A stretch of DNA of 64,000 nucleotides from Amphibacillus jilinensis Y1 (GTDB taxonomy: Bacteria > Bacillota > Bacilli > Bacillales > Amphibacillaceae): assembly GCF_000306965.1 (NCBI RefSeq), contig NZ_JH976434.1, positions 760,243 to 824,242 on the forward strand. The letters are read 5' to 3'. Positions 43,902 to 53,563 of the stretch are shown piece by piece. How positions within the stretch are numbered: the first letter of the stretch is position 1; each line of letters starts with the position of its first letter. Both the position numbers and the translations under genes were made by a program. A model generated the notes under the pieces. It made no database searches. It saw nothing but the letters and a program-made list of their open reading frames with translations, and had not been told where the DNA came from.

Positions 43902-44060
43902 AAAACGAACCTTCAATGTAGTGAGCGCTTTTGTTCTTCGCCCGCTGATTGAAGGTTCGTTGAGTGAACCCGAATATGAGCGTCCGTTATCATCCACCTC
44001 AATCAATTTGCTCTACGCTCTATTTTGAGGAGATGGTTTACGAATGATTATCTGTGATAA
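43902..44060 (+). repeat. Interspersed short repeat, copy g (full length)
   Basis: Starts AAAACGAACCTTCAATG, contains the self-complementary CGCTGATTGAAGGTTCGTT, then CCGTTATCATCCACCTCAA, CTCTATTTTGAGG and ends TGATTATCTGTGATAA. It therefore folds as two hairpins: AACGAACCTTCAAT/ATTGAAGGTTCGTT and CCTCAA/TTGAGG. It lies just after nagB. Confidence 0.65.
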
Positions 44061-44157
44061 AACTTCAACATAACCTAAAGCTAAGAAAAGCGGAATGCAT
44101 TCGTTTATACTTGCTTTTAAGATTCCTTTCGCTCATAGCGTTTCTATGCTTGCATGC

Positions 44158-44203
44158 AAAAAAGGCGAATGAAAAATCAATTGATACATCTCATTCGCCT
44201 TTA
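44158..44203 (-). terminator. Terminator of the aldo/keto reductase gene
   Basis: AAAGGCGAATGA pairs with TCATTCGCCTTT across an 18-nt loop; on the minus strand it is followed by TTTTTTGC. Confidence 0.8.
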
Positions 44204-44243
44204 TCACGATATTTACTTTTGTCCCAAATGCATCCTTGATCAC

Positions 44244-45083
44244 TTAGTACTTATTAAATGCATCAGGGTCTGGACCCCGTCGATCATCTTTGTTCATCGC
44301 ATTAATCTGACTCATTTCCTCAGATGTCAATTCAAAATCAAACACATCAGCATTGCTAATGATACGGTGTTCTTTAACCGATTTCGGTATCGTTACTACC
44401 CCGCTTTGCAAGTCCCATCGAATAATAACTTGTGCGACTGTTTTATTATGATGCTTCGCAATCTCGGTCAGAATAGGATCATCTAATAGTTCACCTTGTT
44501 TTAAAGGTGACCATGCTTCAAGTTGGATATGGTGATCACCAGAATACGCACGTAATGGCTCCTGTGTTAAATGCGGGTGAAATTCGACCTGGTTAACCAT
44601 TGGCACAATTTCACAATCCTTGATTAGCTCGGCTAAATGGCTTTCTTTGAAATTGCTGACACCAATCGCTCTAATCTTCCCTTCCTTATATAGCTTCTCA
44701 AGGGCACGCCATGTCTCTTTGTACTTATTTAATTCTGGAACAGGCCAGTGGATTAAGTAAAGATCTAAGTAGTCTAACTGTAAACGCTCTAAGGTAGATT
44801 CAAACGCATCTAATGTTGATTGATAACCTTGATCACTATTCCATACTTTAGAAGTAATGAATAATTGATCTCGTGCAACATCAGATTGTTTGATTGCTTG
44901 CCCCACACCTTCTTCATTTCTATAAACAGCTGCGGTATCAATGCTGCGATAGCCATTTTCAATTGCTTTTGTCACCGAGTGAATAACTTCATCACCATCC
45001 TCTACTTTGAAGACTCCAAGTCCAAGCCAAGGCATTTTCACTCCATTATGCAATGTCGTTGTTGATGATAAATCGTTTAACAT
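44244..45083 (-). CDS. Aldo/keto reductase (YvgN/2,5-diketogluconate reductase type)
   Basis: A 279-aa NADPH-dependent TIM barrel reducing small aldehydes such as methylglyoxal. The tetrad is visible: Asp in SIDTAAVYRNE, Tyr in the same motif, Lys in TSKVWN and His in YLIHWPVP. NADPH is bound by IPKSVKEHRI near the C-terminus. ATG 45083 follows GGAGGTCATTTGTG. Monocistronic. Precise substrate unknown; the AKR5 glyoxal/methylglyoxal reductases are the closest in pattern. Confidence 0.9.
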   Translation of the reverse strand: MLNDLSSTTTLHNGVKMPWLGLGVFKVEDGDEVIHSVTKAIENGYRSIDTAAVYRNEEGVGQAIKQSDVARDQLFITSKVWNSDQGYQSTLDAFESTLERLQLDYLDLYLIHWPVPELNKYKETWRALEKLYKEGKIRAIGVSNFKESHLAELIKDCEIVPMVNQVEFHPHLTQEPLRAYSGDHHIQLEAWSPLKQGELLDDPILTEIAKHHNKTVAQVIIRWDLQSGVVTIPKSVKEHRIISNADVFDFELTSEEMSQINAMNKDDRRGPDPDAFNKY

Positions 45084-45261
45084 CACAAATGACCTCCTTC
45101 ATTGTTATATGATTTATTGTCTCACATTTCTAAAAAAATGAAAAAGAATTTAAACTTTACATGCTTGGCTAAGGGGTGTCGTTGGCTGATAAACATTTCA
45201 ATCCGTTAGACATTTGGATTCGGTGTCGTCTATTTACTGATGATCAATCCTTTATTATCCG

Positions 45262-45378
45262 ATTGAATGTTACGACTTTCTATCGCTGGGCGTTTTTGTT
45301 CTTCTCACACTAACGGGATGTTGACTGGATCACGATCCCGACACGACCAGGCGTTTGACGGACGGTTATCTGTGATAA
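45262..45378 (+). repeat. Interspersed short repeat, copy h (degenerate)
   Basis: Contains CCGATTGAATGTTACGA, CGCTGGGCGTTTTTGTTCTTC and ends TTGACGGACGGTTATCTGTGA, matching the family at both ends but poorly in the middle. Lies in the 440-bp gap between the aldo/keto reductase gene and zupT. Nothing else recognisable is in that gap. Confidence 0.45.
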
Positions 45379-45522
45379 AAACATTGCATAATGCGAAGGC
45401 TAGACTTAAAATGTATATAGATTCGAAAGTTGCTTGCAGGAAACATTTAAGACGATGCACAATTTCTAACTGCACGCCTATACTAAAGATAGAACTCGAA
45501 ATCAAGAAAGGATTTCATACTT

Positions 45523-46332
45523 ATGGACGAAAATTTACTACTTGCATTTGGATTAACATTATTTGCTGGTTTAGCAACAGGTATCGGCAGTATACTTGCT
45601 TTTTTCACCTCCACAACGAACACTAAGTTCTTGTCTTTCTCACTTGGATTCTCAGCAGGTGTGATGATTTATGTTTCAATGGTTGAGATCTTTTTTAAAG
45701 CTCAAGAATCATTAATAGCAGAGCTTGGCCAAGTACGCGGTTCTTGGATGACCGTAATTGGTTTTTTTGGTGGAATGTTGTTAATTGCACTTATTGATCG
45801 ATTTATCCCAAAGCAAGGTAACCCTCATGAAGTTAAGAAAATAGAGGATATGGATAAAAGACCCACACAGGTAAATGATCCAAGTCTATTAAAAATGGGG
45901 ACGTTTACTGCACTGGCGATTGCGATTCATAATTTCCCCGAAGGCATTGCGACATTTACAGCTACCCTTCAAGATCCGGGCTTAGGCGTTGCCATTGCCA
46001 TTGCCATAGCGATTCACAACATACCTGAGGGCATTGCCATCTCCGTTCCCATCTATTATGCAACAGGCAGCAAGAAGAAAGCATTTAAACTATCTTTCTT
46101 ATCCGGCTTAGCTGAACCTGCGGGGGCGATACTCGCCTACCTCATTTTAATGCCTTTCTTAACAGAAACACTATTCGGTGTTGTTTTTGCCGGTGTCGCT
46201 GGTATCATGATTTTCATCTCATTGGATGAGCTACTTCCGGCTGCTAAACGTTACGATGAAACACACACATCGATCTATGGTCTTATTGCTGGGATGGCCG
46301 TTATGGCACTGAGCTTATTATTACTCATTTAG
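45523..46332 (+). CDS. zupT: ZIP-family metal transporter ZupT
   Basis: A 269-aa membrane protein with eight predicted spans importing zinc and other divalent metals. The paired metal motifs HNFPEGIATF and HNIPEGIAIS lie in TM4 and TM5. The cytoplasmic loop between TM3 and TM4 is charged (KKIEDMDKR). GAAAGG lies upstream of ATG 45523. Terminates at a strong shared hairpin. Confidence 0.93.
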   Translation: MDENLLLAFGLTLFAGLATGIGSILAFFTSTTNTKFLSFSLGFSAGVMIYVSMVEIFFKAQESLIAELGQVRGSWMTVIGFFGGMLLIALIDRFIPKQGNPHEVKKIEDMDKRPTQVNDPSLLKMGTFTALAIAIHNFPEGIATFTATLQDPGLGVAIAIAIAIHNIPEGIAISVPIYYATGSKKKAFKLSFLSGLAEPAGAILAYLILMPFLTETLFGVVFAGVAGIMIFISLDELLPAAKRYDETHTSIYGLIAGMAVMALSLLLLI

Positions 46333-46337
46333 TCATG

Positions 46338-46379
46338 AAAAGAGGGTCTGTATCAAAACGATTGATACAGACCCTCTTT
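46338..46379. terminator. Bidirectional terminator between zupT and ric
   Basis: AAAGAGGGTCTGTATCAA pairs perfectly with TTGATACAGACCCTCTTT (18 bp) across a 5-nt loop, with A and T runs on either side. Confidence 0.92.
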
Positions 46380-46381
46380 CG

Positions 46382-47074
46382 TTAACTTTTTAATAAAATA
46401 TGATTCTCTAAATAGATGTGTTGAAGTGTATTGTTCTCTAGTTCTGCAAGGCGCGCATAAGTTATCCGATAAGAATTACATGCGCCTTCAGGTGGGGTGA
46501 AAGCATTTGTCAGATCGCGCATTTCTTTCAATAGCTCCCCTACTCTTTGGTGCTCTTCTTCCATTTGGCCATTTAATGTTTCTATGTCTCGCTTAAGTTG
46601 TGCATCACCCGTTTGCTCATATTCACGTATAAGAGGAAAAAGCTCTTGCTCTTCTGTCACTAGATGAGGCTCAATCTCTGCTTTAAATGCATGAAAGTTT
46701 TGATAAAGCTGTTTTAAATGTGGATGATTACTGCCGTGCACCCGAAAAATTTTAGTTACGAATTGGCTAAGCGGATCAAGTTCTTGCTCTAAATAGCGAT
46801 GATGGCGTTCGACAATATGTGTGATAAGCTCTGTGTGCGAGACTACCGTCCAGTCTATATTTTGATGGCCTGCTTCCTGCCATTCTTGATATGCTTTGTT
46901 CAATGTATCCATAACGGCTTGACCATCAATGTTTTGCCTTTTTTCAAATACAGCTTGTAACGGCTGATCTCCCCCACAACAAAAATCAATCCGTGCTTCT
47001 TTAAATAAATCGCTCGCTTTTGGAAATGCCTTAACGACCTCTGCCGGTGTATGTTCAACGCGAAATGTATCCAT
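46382..47074 (-). CDS. ric: Iron-sulfur cluster repair di-iron protein Ric/ScdA
   Basis: A 230-aa protein that repairs Fe-S clusters damaged by nitric oxide or oxidants. The N-terminal ScdA_N domain has DFCCGG (C32, C33). The hemerythrin-like domain carries the His and Glu ligands in HIVERHHRYLEQEL, HLVTEEQELFPLI and MEEEHQRVG. ATG 47074 follows TTAGGAGG; the extension to 47116 is not family-like. An FNR/CRP-type palindrome sits 41.5 bp upstream of the inferred transcript start. Confidence 0.93.
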   Translation of the reverse strand: MDTFRVEHTPAEVVKAFPKASDLFKEARIDFCCGGDQPLQAVFEKRQNIDGQAVMDTLNKAYQEWQEAGHQNIDWTVVSHTELITHIVERHHRYLEQELDPLSQFVTKIFRVHGSNHPHLKQLYQNFHAFKAEIEPHLVTEEQELFPLIREYEQTGDAQLKRDIETLNGQMEEEHQRVGELLKEMRDLTNAFTPPEGACNSYRITYARLAELENNTLQHIYLENHILLKS

Positions 47075-47106
47075 AAAATATAACCTCCTAAAGAAATGGT
47101 CATTAA

Positions 47107-47148
47107 AAGATAACACAAATATTTAGGAGGATCGGTGATCTCGATCAC
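47107..47148 (-). promoter_or_regulatory. ric promoter with FNR/CRP-type site at -41.5
   Basis: Minus strand AGTGATCGAGATCACC (complement of 47134-47149) matches the Fnr half-sites TGTGA-N6-TCACT with one mismatch. A TATCTT -10 (complement of 47107-47112) places a start near 47100, so the site centre is at about -41.5, the class II activation position. There is no good -35. Confidence 0.65.
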
Positions 47149-47196
47149 TTTTTCTAGCATAATGCCTACTGAAGGCATGGTAAACGATCGATAACA

Positions 47197-49545
47197 CTAC
47201 TCCGCATTTACTTCATGAACTTTATAAAAATCATACAAAGGTGCGGGCACTTCTTTAAGAAAAGCTGAAACACCGTCAATCGCAATGACTGTGAGTGCAT
47301 GCATTGCGCGCGTACAAGCCGTGTACAAGAGGTTTCTATCCAATTCAGTAACATATTGATCGACCGAAGCATCATAAACAACCACCGCGTCAAATTCTAT
47401 CCCTTTTGCTAAATAAGCTGGGAGCACTTGAATACCTTGTTTAAAAGTATGTGTTTCCGTCCCGACAAAGTGAACATCTTGGTAAGATTGCTTTAGTAGC
47501 TTAGCTAAACGCTTGGCCGCTTCCTTGTTTTTTGTAATAACAGCGATATTTTGATCGGCATGGTTTAAGTAATCACTAATAGCCGTATAGAGTTTATACT
47601 CTGCAATGGTTTCATTATCAACTTCGATAACAACAGGCATCTCTCCTTCTCGATTAAACGGCTCGATCTGATTTCCGTTCGGCATAAACGACCGCGTAAA
47701 TTCGACAATCGGCCGTGTTGATCGATAACTTCTCAACAATGTGATCCGTTCAACGTGATGATCCTCTTGATCTATCAAAACATTTTGATCTGTCATCGCA
47801 TGATAGTAAATCGCCTGATTGATATCACCCAAAAGTGTCATTCGACTATTTGGATAAATATGGGCTAAATAGCGCAATTGAAAGGGAGAATAATCCTGTG
47901 CTTCATCCAAGAAAATATATTTAATCGCACGATTGGCTTCAAATCCCATAAGCATACGTTCAAAATAGAGAAATGGTGTCGCATCCTCCCATGTTAAAAA
48001 GTTATCTTTAATACGTTTTATTGTAGAATCACTAATGGCTTGCCACTCTAATTTTGTTAATGGTTGATCAACGTCAGCTTGCTCGAACAGTTGAAGATAT
48101 GTTTTCTTTGTATCCATAAAGTAAAACCGTTTAATTTTTTTACGTAATGGCTTTAGTTGTTCTCTAATCACTTTCCGTTTTAAATAATCCGTTTCTTTAT
48201 CGACATCATGATAGGTTTCCATGTCCTCACTTGATTCTTCCTCGAGAGCTTGGTAAGCTTCTTGAAAATCTTCCTTACTTAGGAGCTCGATCTCATTTTC
48301 AACCCACTTTGCTTTCATATACTGACGTTCTTGTTTCTTCAATTCTGCTAATATCCACTGTGACATCTTTTCTAAACGAACTTGAATGGGCGTCGCATTT
48401 GAAAAACTGTAAAAATAACGCGTTAGTTCGGTTTTAGATAAAAGTAAATCGCTTCGAAAACGAATATTTCGAAAGACGATTCCACTTTCCTTTAAATGTT
48501 CTAAAAAATGATCAACATGGCGCTTGAATAACTCACTTGATTTATAACGCATACCTACTAGACGCTCATTTGCTTCGTTATCGCTATTTGCCAAAGCAAA
48601 TTCTAACTGTTCAAATGGCGATTCAATCACAAAACGTCTACCTAGCTGCTGTTCAATATAATGATAAAACGTCATTTGTTTAATATTATCTTCGCCTAGT
48701 TCCGGTAATACACGCGAGACATAACTGTTAAACAAAGGATTGGGTGAAAATAAAATCATTTGATCTGCTGTTAACTGTTCACGGTAACGATATAATAAAT
48801 AAGCGACACGTTGTAATGCAGCAGATGTTTTCCCACTGCCCGCTACCCCTTGAACAACAAGCATTTTGCTTTTTTCATTGCGAATAATTTTATTTTGTTC
48901 GCGCTGAATCGTGGCAACAATACTCTTCATTGTCGTATCCGATGACTTGCCAAGCACAGATTGTAAGAGATGATCACCAATGGTCAATCCCGTGTCAAAC
49001 ATACCTGTTAGTTCACCCTGCTTAATCACATATTGCCTTTTTAAAGTCATTTCACCTTCAACTTGCTGATCAATCGCTTGGTAACTCGCACGACCCGGTG
49101 GATAGTCATAATACATACTTGAGATCGGCGCACGCCAATCATAAACGAGAAATGCTTCTTCCTTCTCATCCATTAATGATGACGTCCCAATATATATACG
49201 TTCTTCCGTTTGTTCGCCTGCTTCTATAAAGTCGATTCTGCCAAAATAAGGTGTCTCTCTTAGACGTAATAATTTATCTAATTGCTGGGACAACTGACCA
49301 TGACTACGTTCTCTTTCTGATAAAAACTCAGCTTGTTGCTTCAAACTTGCTTGTGTTTCAATGGCATCGTCTAATTCTGTTAAATTGACTGTGACATCAT
49401 CCCAAAAGTCTTTTCTTATATCAATAACACGATCCTTTAATGTTTTCATATAAGCGGTTAAACGACTTATTTTCCGATCAATATAGTTACTGACTCGCTT
49501 CACACGCTGATATTCTTCTTGCCAATCCTTTTCATGTTTGGTCAT
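47197..49545 (-). CDS. helD: RNA polymerase-recycling ATPase HelD
   Basis: A 782-aa UvrD/Rep-like protein that removes stalled or idle RNA polymerase from DNA. A long N-terminal coiled coil (residues about 10-90) is followed by YDWRAPISSMYYD and the Walker A GVAGSGKTSAALQR near residue 232. FLDEAQDYSPFQ is motif II, LLGDINQAIYY motif III, LRSYRSTRPIVEFT motif IV, and AKGIEFDAVVVYDA plus LYTACTRAMHAL the C-terminal motifs. ATG 49545 is 8 nt after GAGGAG; a GTG at 49554 falls in that site. Confidence 0.93.
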   Translation of the reverse strand: MTKHEKDWQEEYQRVKRVSNYIDRKISRLTAYMKTLKDRVIDIRKDFWDDVTVNLTELDDAIETQASLKQQAEFLSERERSHGQLSQQLDKLLRLRETPYFGRIDFIEAGEQTEERIYIGTSSLMDEKEEAFLVYDWRAPISSMYYDYPPGRASYQAIDQQVEGEMTLKRQYVIKQGELTGMFDTGLTIGDHLLQSVLGKSSDTTMKSIVATIQREQNKIIRNEKSKMLVVQGVAGSGKTSAALQRVAYLLYRYREQLTADQMILFSPNPLFNSYVSRVLPELGEDNIKQMTFYHYIEQQLGRRFVIESPFEQLEFALANSDNEANERLVGMRYKSSELFKRHVDHFLEHLKESGIVFRNIRFRSDLLLSKTELTRYFYSFSNATPIQVRLEKMSQWILAELKKQERQYMKAKWVENEIELLSKEDFQEAYQALEEESSEDMETYHDVDKETDYLKRKVIREQLKPLRKKIKRFYFMDTKKTYLQLFEQADVDQPLTKLEWQAISDSTIKRIKDNFLTWEDATPFLYFERMLMGFEANRAIKYIFLDEAQDYSPFQLRYLAHIYPNSRMTLLGDINQAIYYHAMTDQNVLIDQEDHHVERITLLRSYRSTRPIVEFTRSFMPNGNQIEPFNREGEMPVVIEVDNETIAEYKLYTAISDYLNHADQNIAVITKNKEAAKRLAKLLKQSYQDVHFVGTETHTFKQGIQVLPAYLAKGIEFDAVVVYDASVDQYVTELDRNLLYTACTRAMHALTVIAIDGVSAFLKEVPAPLYDFYKVHEVNAE

Positions 49546-49716
49546 GTGTTTCACTCCTCTATTACCAAAACCTGTCGTCGCTAAGCGACACCTTACTTTT
49601 ACACTCTATTCTACGTGATTATCCCCAAAAAAACTAGAAAAAAGCGGTTGTTGCAAAAGTCTTTCTTCCTGCTTGCAAATACGTTATCATATATATTTAG
49701 AGAGACGAAAGATTTT

Positions 49717-50949
49717 TTGAAAGAAGGGGTTATCATTCAAGAACAGCAATTAGTTAAACGAAATGTTGCCATCATGTGGTTTGCCAATTTTTTTATCGCT
49801 GGTAGCATCACAATGGTTCAACCTTTTTTATCGCTTTATATTGATTCATTAGGGGATTATTCAGCTAGCTATGTTCAAACATGGTCAGGGTTAATCTTTA
49901 GTATCACTTTTGTTACAGCCTTTATCTTTTCTCCTATTTGGGGAAAGGTTGGTGATCGTTTTGGTCGTAAGCCAATATTAGTCGTTTTTGCTTTTGGATT
50001 AGGGATTTCTTTGTTTTTAATGGGCTTTGTCACTTCGATTGTCCAGCTCTTTTTCTTACGGATGTTTATGGGGGTTTTCACTGGTTTTATTTCAATGTCA
50101 CAAGCTTTAATTTCAACACAAACATCAAAGCGCGTCGCTGGACAGGTATTAGGTACATTACAGACTGGAAGCATAACAGGCACATTATTAGGTCCATTGA
50201 TTGGTGGAGCACTGGCTGATTTATTTGGTTATTCTGCTACTTTTCAATGGCTGGCTTTTGTGTTGCTTTTTGCTAGTTTCCTCGTTCTTTTTGGTGTCAA
50301 AGAATTTCGCATTCAAGAAGAAGAACAACCGATTCACTATTCAAGTCGACAAGTATTGTTGCATATCCTTAGACACCCGATGTTATTGATCGTGATGTTT
50401 ATGTCGATGATTGTTCAAGTTGCTAATTTTAGTGTGCAACCGATATTGTCTTTGTTTGTTGGCGACATTCACGGATCGGCTAATATTGCCTTTTTCTCGG
50501 GCCTTGCCTTTTCATCAGCTGGTCTGGGTAATTTGTTAATGGCACGTAAATGGGGAACCATTGGAGATCAGGTCGGTTACATTAAAGTATTGACAATCTT
50601 ATTATTTGCTGCTGGCATTATCTATTTCCCAGCTGGATTTGTGACAAACCTTTGGCAATTAATTATCTTACGTTTTCTACTGGGTATTACCATTGGTGGT
50701 ATTATCCCCATAAGAATTGCATATATACGCCAAGAAGCACCGATTTCAATGCAAGGGGAAGTGCTTGGTTACAATACAAGCCTACGCTTTTTCGGCAATA
50801 TGATTGGTCCAATGCTAGGGGGAACAATCAGTGCTTATTTCGGGTATTCAGCTGTCTTCATCTTAACAAGTGCATTATTATTGTTAAGTGGTATCATTAT
50901 GGCTGTCGCACAACGTCGCCATCCTGAACTTGTACCTAATCATGCTTGA
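49717..50949 (+). CDS. MFS multidrug exporter (MdtG/YttB-like)
   Basis: A 12-span major facilitator. Motif A is GKVGDRFGRKP in loop 2-3; TM4-5 has FFLRMFMGVFTGF and the GTLLGPLIGGALADLFG antiporter motif C-like stretch. The start is uncertain. The frame is open back to GTG 49615, but that region has promoter-like sequence. TTG 49717 has a weak site. An ATT at 49735, giving the N-terminus length typical of the family, lies 5 nt after AGAAGGGG and may be the real start. Substrate unknown. Confidence 0.85.
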   Translation: MKEGVIIQEQQLVKRNVAIMWFANFFIAGSITMVQPFLSLYIDSLGDYSASYVQTWSGLIFSITFVTAFIFSPIWGKVGDRFGRKPILVVFAFGLGISLFLMGFVTSIVQLFFLRMFMGVFTGFISMSQALISTQTSKRVAGQVLGTLQTGSITGTLLGPLIGGALADLFGYSATFQWLAFVLLFASFLVLFGVKEFRIQEEEQPIHYSSRQVLLHILRHPMLLIVMFMSMIVQVANFSVQPILSLFVGDIHGSANIAFFSGLAFSSAGLGNLLMARKWGTIGDQVGYIKVLTILLFAAGIIYFPAGFVTNLWQLIILRFLLGITIGGIIPIRIAYIRQEAPISMQGEVLGYNTSLRFFGNMIGPMLGGTISAYFGYSAVFILTSALLLLSGIIMAVAQRRHPELVPNHA

Positions 50950-50990
50950 TCTAATGGCATCATTGTTGTGTTCTTAACTATTATATAGTC

Positions 50991-51032
50991 ATACAAAAGC
51001 CAACATCGCTCATGGATGTTGGCTTTTGTATT
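50991..51032. terminator. Bidirectional terminator between the MFS gene and ridA
   Basis: ATACAAAAGCCAACATC pairs perfectly with GATGTTGGCTTTTGTAT over a short loop; its right end touches the ridA stop. Confidence 0.9.
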
Positions 51033-51411
51033 ACCTTCTTGCAATAACGTCCATTTCTACTTTAACACCTTTAGGAAGTTGACTCACTTCAACTGTCGCG
51101 CGAGCAGGATAAGGCGCTGTTAGAAACTCAGCATACGTCTCATTTAACGTAGCAAAGTCATTCATATCGGTTAAATAAATCGTAAACTTTGCGACATGTT
51201 CAAATGTTAAATTGGCTTGTTTTAAAACAGCAGCTAAATTTTTCATCACTTGAACCGTCTGCTCTTTTATCCCCCCTGCTACAACTTCCATCGTGTTTGG
51301 ATCAAGTGGAATTTGCCCTGAAACAAATACAAGATCACCCAAATCAATGGCTTGTGAATAAGGTCCAATTGCTTCAGGTGCCTGATTGGTCTGAATCGCT
51401 TTACGTGTCAT
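51031..51411 (-). CDS. ridA: RidA-family reactive enamine/imine deaminase
   Basis: A 126-aa YjgF/YER057c/UK114 protein that hydrolyses reactive 2-aminoacrylate-type intermediates from PLP enzymes. Signature elements are [23 protein letters not shown], and [25 protein letters not shown], the last containing the catalytic Arg. ATG 51411 follows AAAGGAG; the in-frame ATG at 51435 lacks a site. Length is normal. Confidence 0.94.
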   Translation of the reverse strand: MTRKAIQTNQAPEAIGPYSQAIDLGDLVFVSGQIPLDPNTMEVVAGGIKEQTVQVMKNLAAVLKQANLTFEHVAKFTIYLTDMNDFATLNETYAEFLTAPYPARATVEVSQLPKGVKVEMDVIARR

Positions 51412-51543
51412 AAGTATGACTCCTTTGTTATTCATTTTGTTGTTAGCATTTTACCACACTACCGTTTTTTTAGTAAACTAATGATGTTGGGTTTACATTT
51501 AATGACCAAGGGAATACAGCGCTATATAGGAAGGGTGATCAAA

Positions 51544-51942
51544 TTGTTTAAAACATTTACATTAAAAACAAATAAGCATAGTGACATGATCGAGATTACC
51601 AATCAAATTCAACAATGGCTAACTGAAGAGCTAGTTGATAGCGGCGTAATTGTTGTTTCCTCCATGCACACAACTGCAGGTATCACTGTTAACGAAAATG
51701 CCGATCCCGATGTCAAAACAGATTTTTTGCGAAGGCTTGAGGAAGTCTATCCATGGGAGCACAAAAAAGATCGTCATATGGAAGGTAATACTGCAGCACA
51801 TTTAAAGACCAGTACAGTTGGACATGCTCAAACGATCGTTATTGATAAAGGTCAGCTAGTCCTTGGTACATGGCAAGGTATCTATTTTTGTGAATTTGAT
51901 GGTCCTCGTTCACGTCAATTTCATGTGAAAGTACTGCGCTGA
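51544..51942 (+). CDS. YjbQ/UPF0047 family protein
   Basis: A 133-aa protein of the small YjbQ family. [32 protein letters not shown] and [16 protein letters not shown] are conserved blocks. Some members show weak thiamin-phosphate synthase activity, but the physiological role is unknown. The start is TTG 51544 after AGGAAGGGTG; in-frame upstream ATGs at 51481 and 51502 lack a site and add non-family sequence. Confidence 0.88.
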   Translation: MFKTFTLKTNKHSDMIEITNQIQQWLTEELVDSGVIVVSSMHTTAGITVNENADPDVKTDFLRRLEEVYPWEHKKDRHMEGNTAAHLKTSTVGHAQTIVIDKGQLVLGTWQGIYFCEFDGPRSRQFHVKVLR

Positions 51943-52019
51943 TTCATTCAACTAACAATAGTGGGAGGAAAACAGTGAAGATTCCTTTCATCCCCACTGT
52001 CATAGCTCTGTTTCACATA

Positions 52020-52049
52020 AAGAAGACAAGGTTTTCACCTAGTCTTCTT
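52020..52049. terminator. Weak hairpin between yjbQ-like gene and the arabinofuranosidase operon
   Basis: AAGAAGAC pairs with GTCTTCTT, with inner GGT/ACC. No convincing T-run follows on either strand. It is the only candidate terminator in the 127-bp convergent gap. Confidence 0.4.
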
Positions 52050-52069
52050 GTTAACTTCTATTTGAATGC

Positions 52070-53551
52070 CTATATTGTTACCTTAAGAACGACAACAGAC
52101 ATTGGTGGTAAAGTGACCTTTAATCCCCCGCCTTTGTTTTCAAATGCTGTAAATGCAACCGGCTTAACTTTATCTGGATTGTCAAATGTATTATGATCAT
52201 TCATTTTTTCTGAAGTAATCACTTCTCCAGATACGTTGGCAAAATCAACACCGCGAATGTCAAAGTCAATTTCTGCTTGGTGATCTTTGTCCGCATTTGT
52301 CAAACTAATATGAATAGACCCGTCTTTGGCTTTTGAAGCAGACCCATTCACTTGTGGATACGCTGCTCCATCTACTTCTAACATTTTTGTGTCAATATCT
52401 AATGCGATTCTTTCGGCATCTTGATGGACTTTATACATTTTGAAAACGTGATAGGTTGGCGTTAATAACAGCTTGTCTTCTTCTGTTAACACCATCGCTT
52501 GAATAACATTAACCATCTGGGCAATATTTGCCATCTTAATACGATCATTATGATTATTGAAGATATTTAATGACACACCTGCAATCACCGCATCACGCAC
52601 TGTGTTTTGTTGATATAGAAAACCTGGATTGGTTCCTGGCTCGACATCATACCATGCGCCCCATTCATCAACAATCATCGCTACACGCTTTTCAGGATCA
52701 TATTTATCCATAATGGTACTGTGTTTTTCAATTAATTCTTCAATATAGTATGCCTTTTGCATCGATATTTCCCACTCTTTATCATCAAAACGAACGGCGT
52801 CACCCTTGTTCCAGAAGCCGCCTGGATGGACATAATAGTGTAAGCTCAAGCCATCCATCATTTGATTAGCTTCGCGCATTAGCGTTTCTGTCCATTGATA
52901 ATCAGCGACATTTGCTCCTCCTGCGATTTTGAAAATTTTATTGTCGCCATAGTTGCGGACATATGTTTGGAAACGTCGGTATAAATCAGCATAGTATTGG
53001 GGCCGCATATTGCCGCCACAACCCCAGTTTTCATTACCGACACCAAAGTATTTAACGTTCCACGGTTTTTCTTGGCCATTTTCTTTACGCCAATTTGCCA
53101 TTGGTGACTCACCATCAAATGTCATGTATTCAACCCATTCTGACATCTCCTGTACCGTTCCACTACCTACATTGCCATTAATATAAGGCTCTGTCTCAAG
53201 TAACTCACATAATTTCATAAATTCATGTGTACCGAAGTGATTATTTTCAACAACACCACCCCAATGTGTATTGACCATGCGCTTTCGCTCTTGTCTGGGT
53301 CCAACGCCATCTTTCCAATGATATTCATCGGCAAAACAGCCACCCGGCCAACGCAGCACAGGAATATTAAGATTTTTTAAAGCAGCTAATACATCATTGC
53401 GAATACCATTCGTATTTGGGATGAGTGAATCTTCTCCTACCCATAATCCTTCATATATACATCTGCCTAAGTGTTCAGCAAACTGACCATAAATATTCTT
53501 ATCAATTTTCCCTCTTGACACATCAGCATTTAAAACGACTTTTGTTCCCAT
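52070..53551 (-). CDS. GH51 alpha-L-arabinofuranosidase (subgroup 1)
   Basis: A 493-aa retaining glycosidase removing terminal arabinofuranose from arabinan or arabinoxylan oligosaccharides. The acid/base is E174 in [13 protein letters not shown] and the nucleophile E295 in [10 protein letters not shown]. The N-terminal [20 protein letters not shown] and [19 protein letters not shown] are typical. There is no signal peptide, so it is intracellular. It is the last gene of the SBP-permease operon, 12 bp after the GH27 gene. It belongs to a different GH51 subgroup than the paralogue at 54868-56373 (GNENWGCGG versus GNEMDGPWQ), suggesting different linkages. Confidence 0.92.
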   Translation of the reverse strand: MGTKVVLNADVSRGKIDKNIYGQFAEHLGRCIYEGLWVGEDSLIPNTNGIRNDVLAALKNLNIPVLRWPGGCFADEYHWKDGVGPRQERKRMVNTHWGGVVENNHFGTHEFMKLCELLETEPYINGNVGSGTVQEMSEWVEYMTFDGESPMANWRKENGQEKPWNVKYFGVGNENWGCGGNMRPQYYADLYRRFQTYVRNYGDNKIFKIAGGANVADYQWTETLMREANQMMDGLSLHYYVHPGGFWNKGDAVRFDDKEWEISMQKAYYIEELIEKHSTIMDKYDPEKRVAMIVDEWGAWYDVEPGTNPGFLYQQNTVRDAVIAGVSLNIFNNHNDRIKMANIAQMVNVIQAMVLTEEDKLLLTPTYHVFKMYKVHQDAERIALDIDTKMLEVDGAAYPQVNGSASKAKDGSIHISLTNADKDHQAEIDFDIRGVDFANVSGEVITSEKMNDHNTFDNPDKVKPVAFTAFENKGGGLKVTLPPMSVVVLKVTI

Positions 53552-53563
53552 GTTAGCACCTCT

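Noticed and set aside
45267-45626. 119-aa plus-strand ORF before zupT
   Set aside because: Cys/His/Arg-rich composition typical of a shadow frame, overlaps the degenerate repeat and the start of zupT, no ribosome site.
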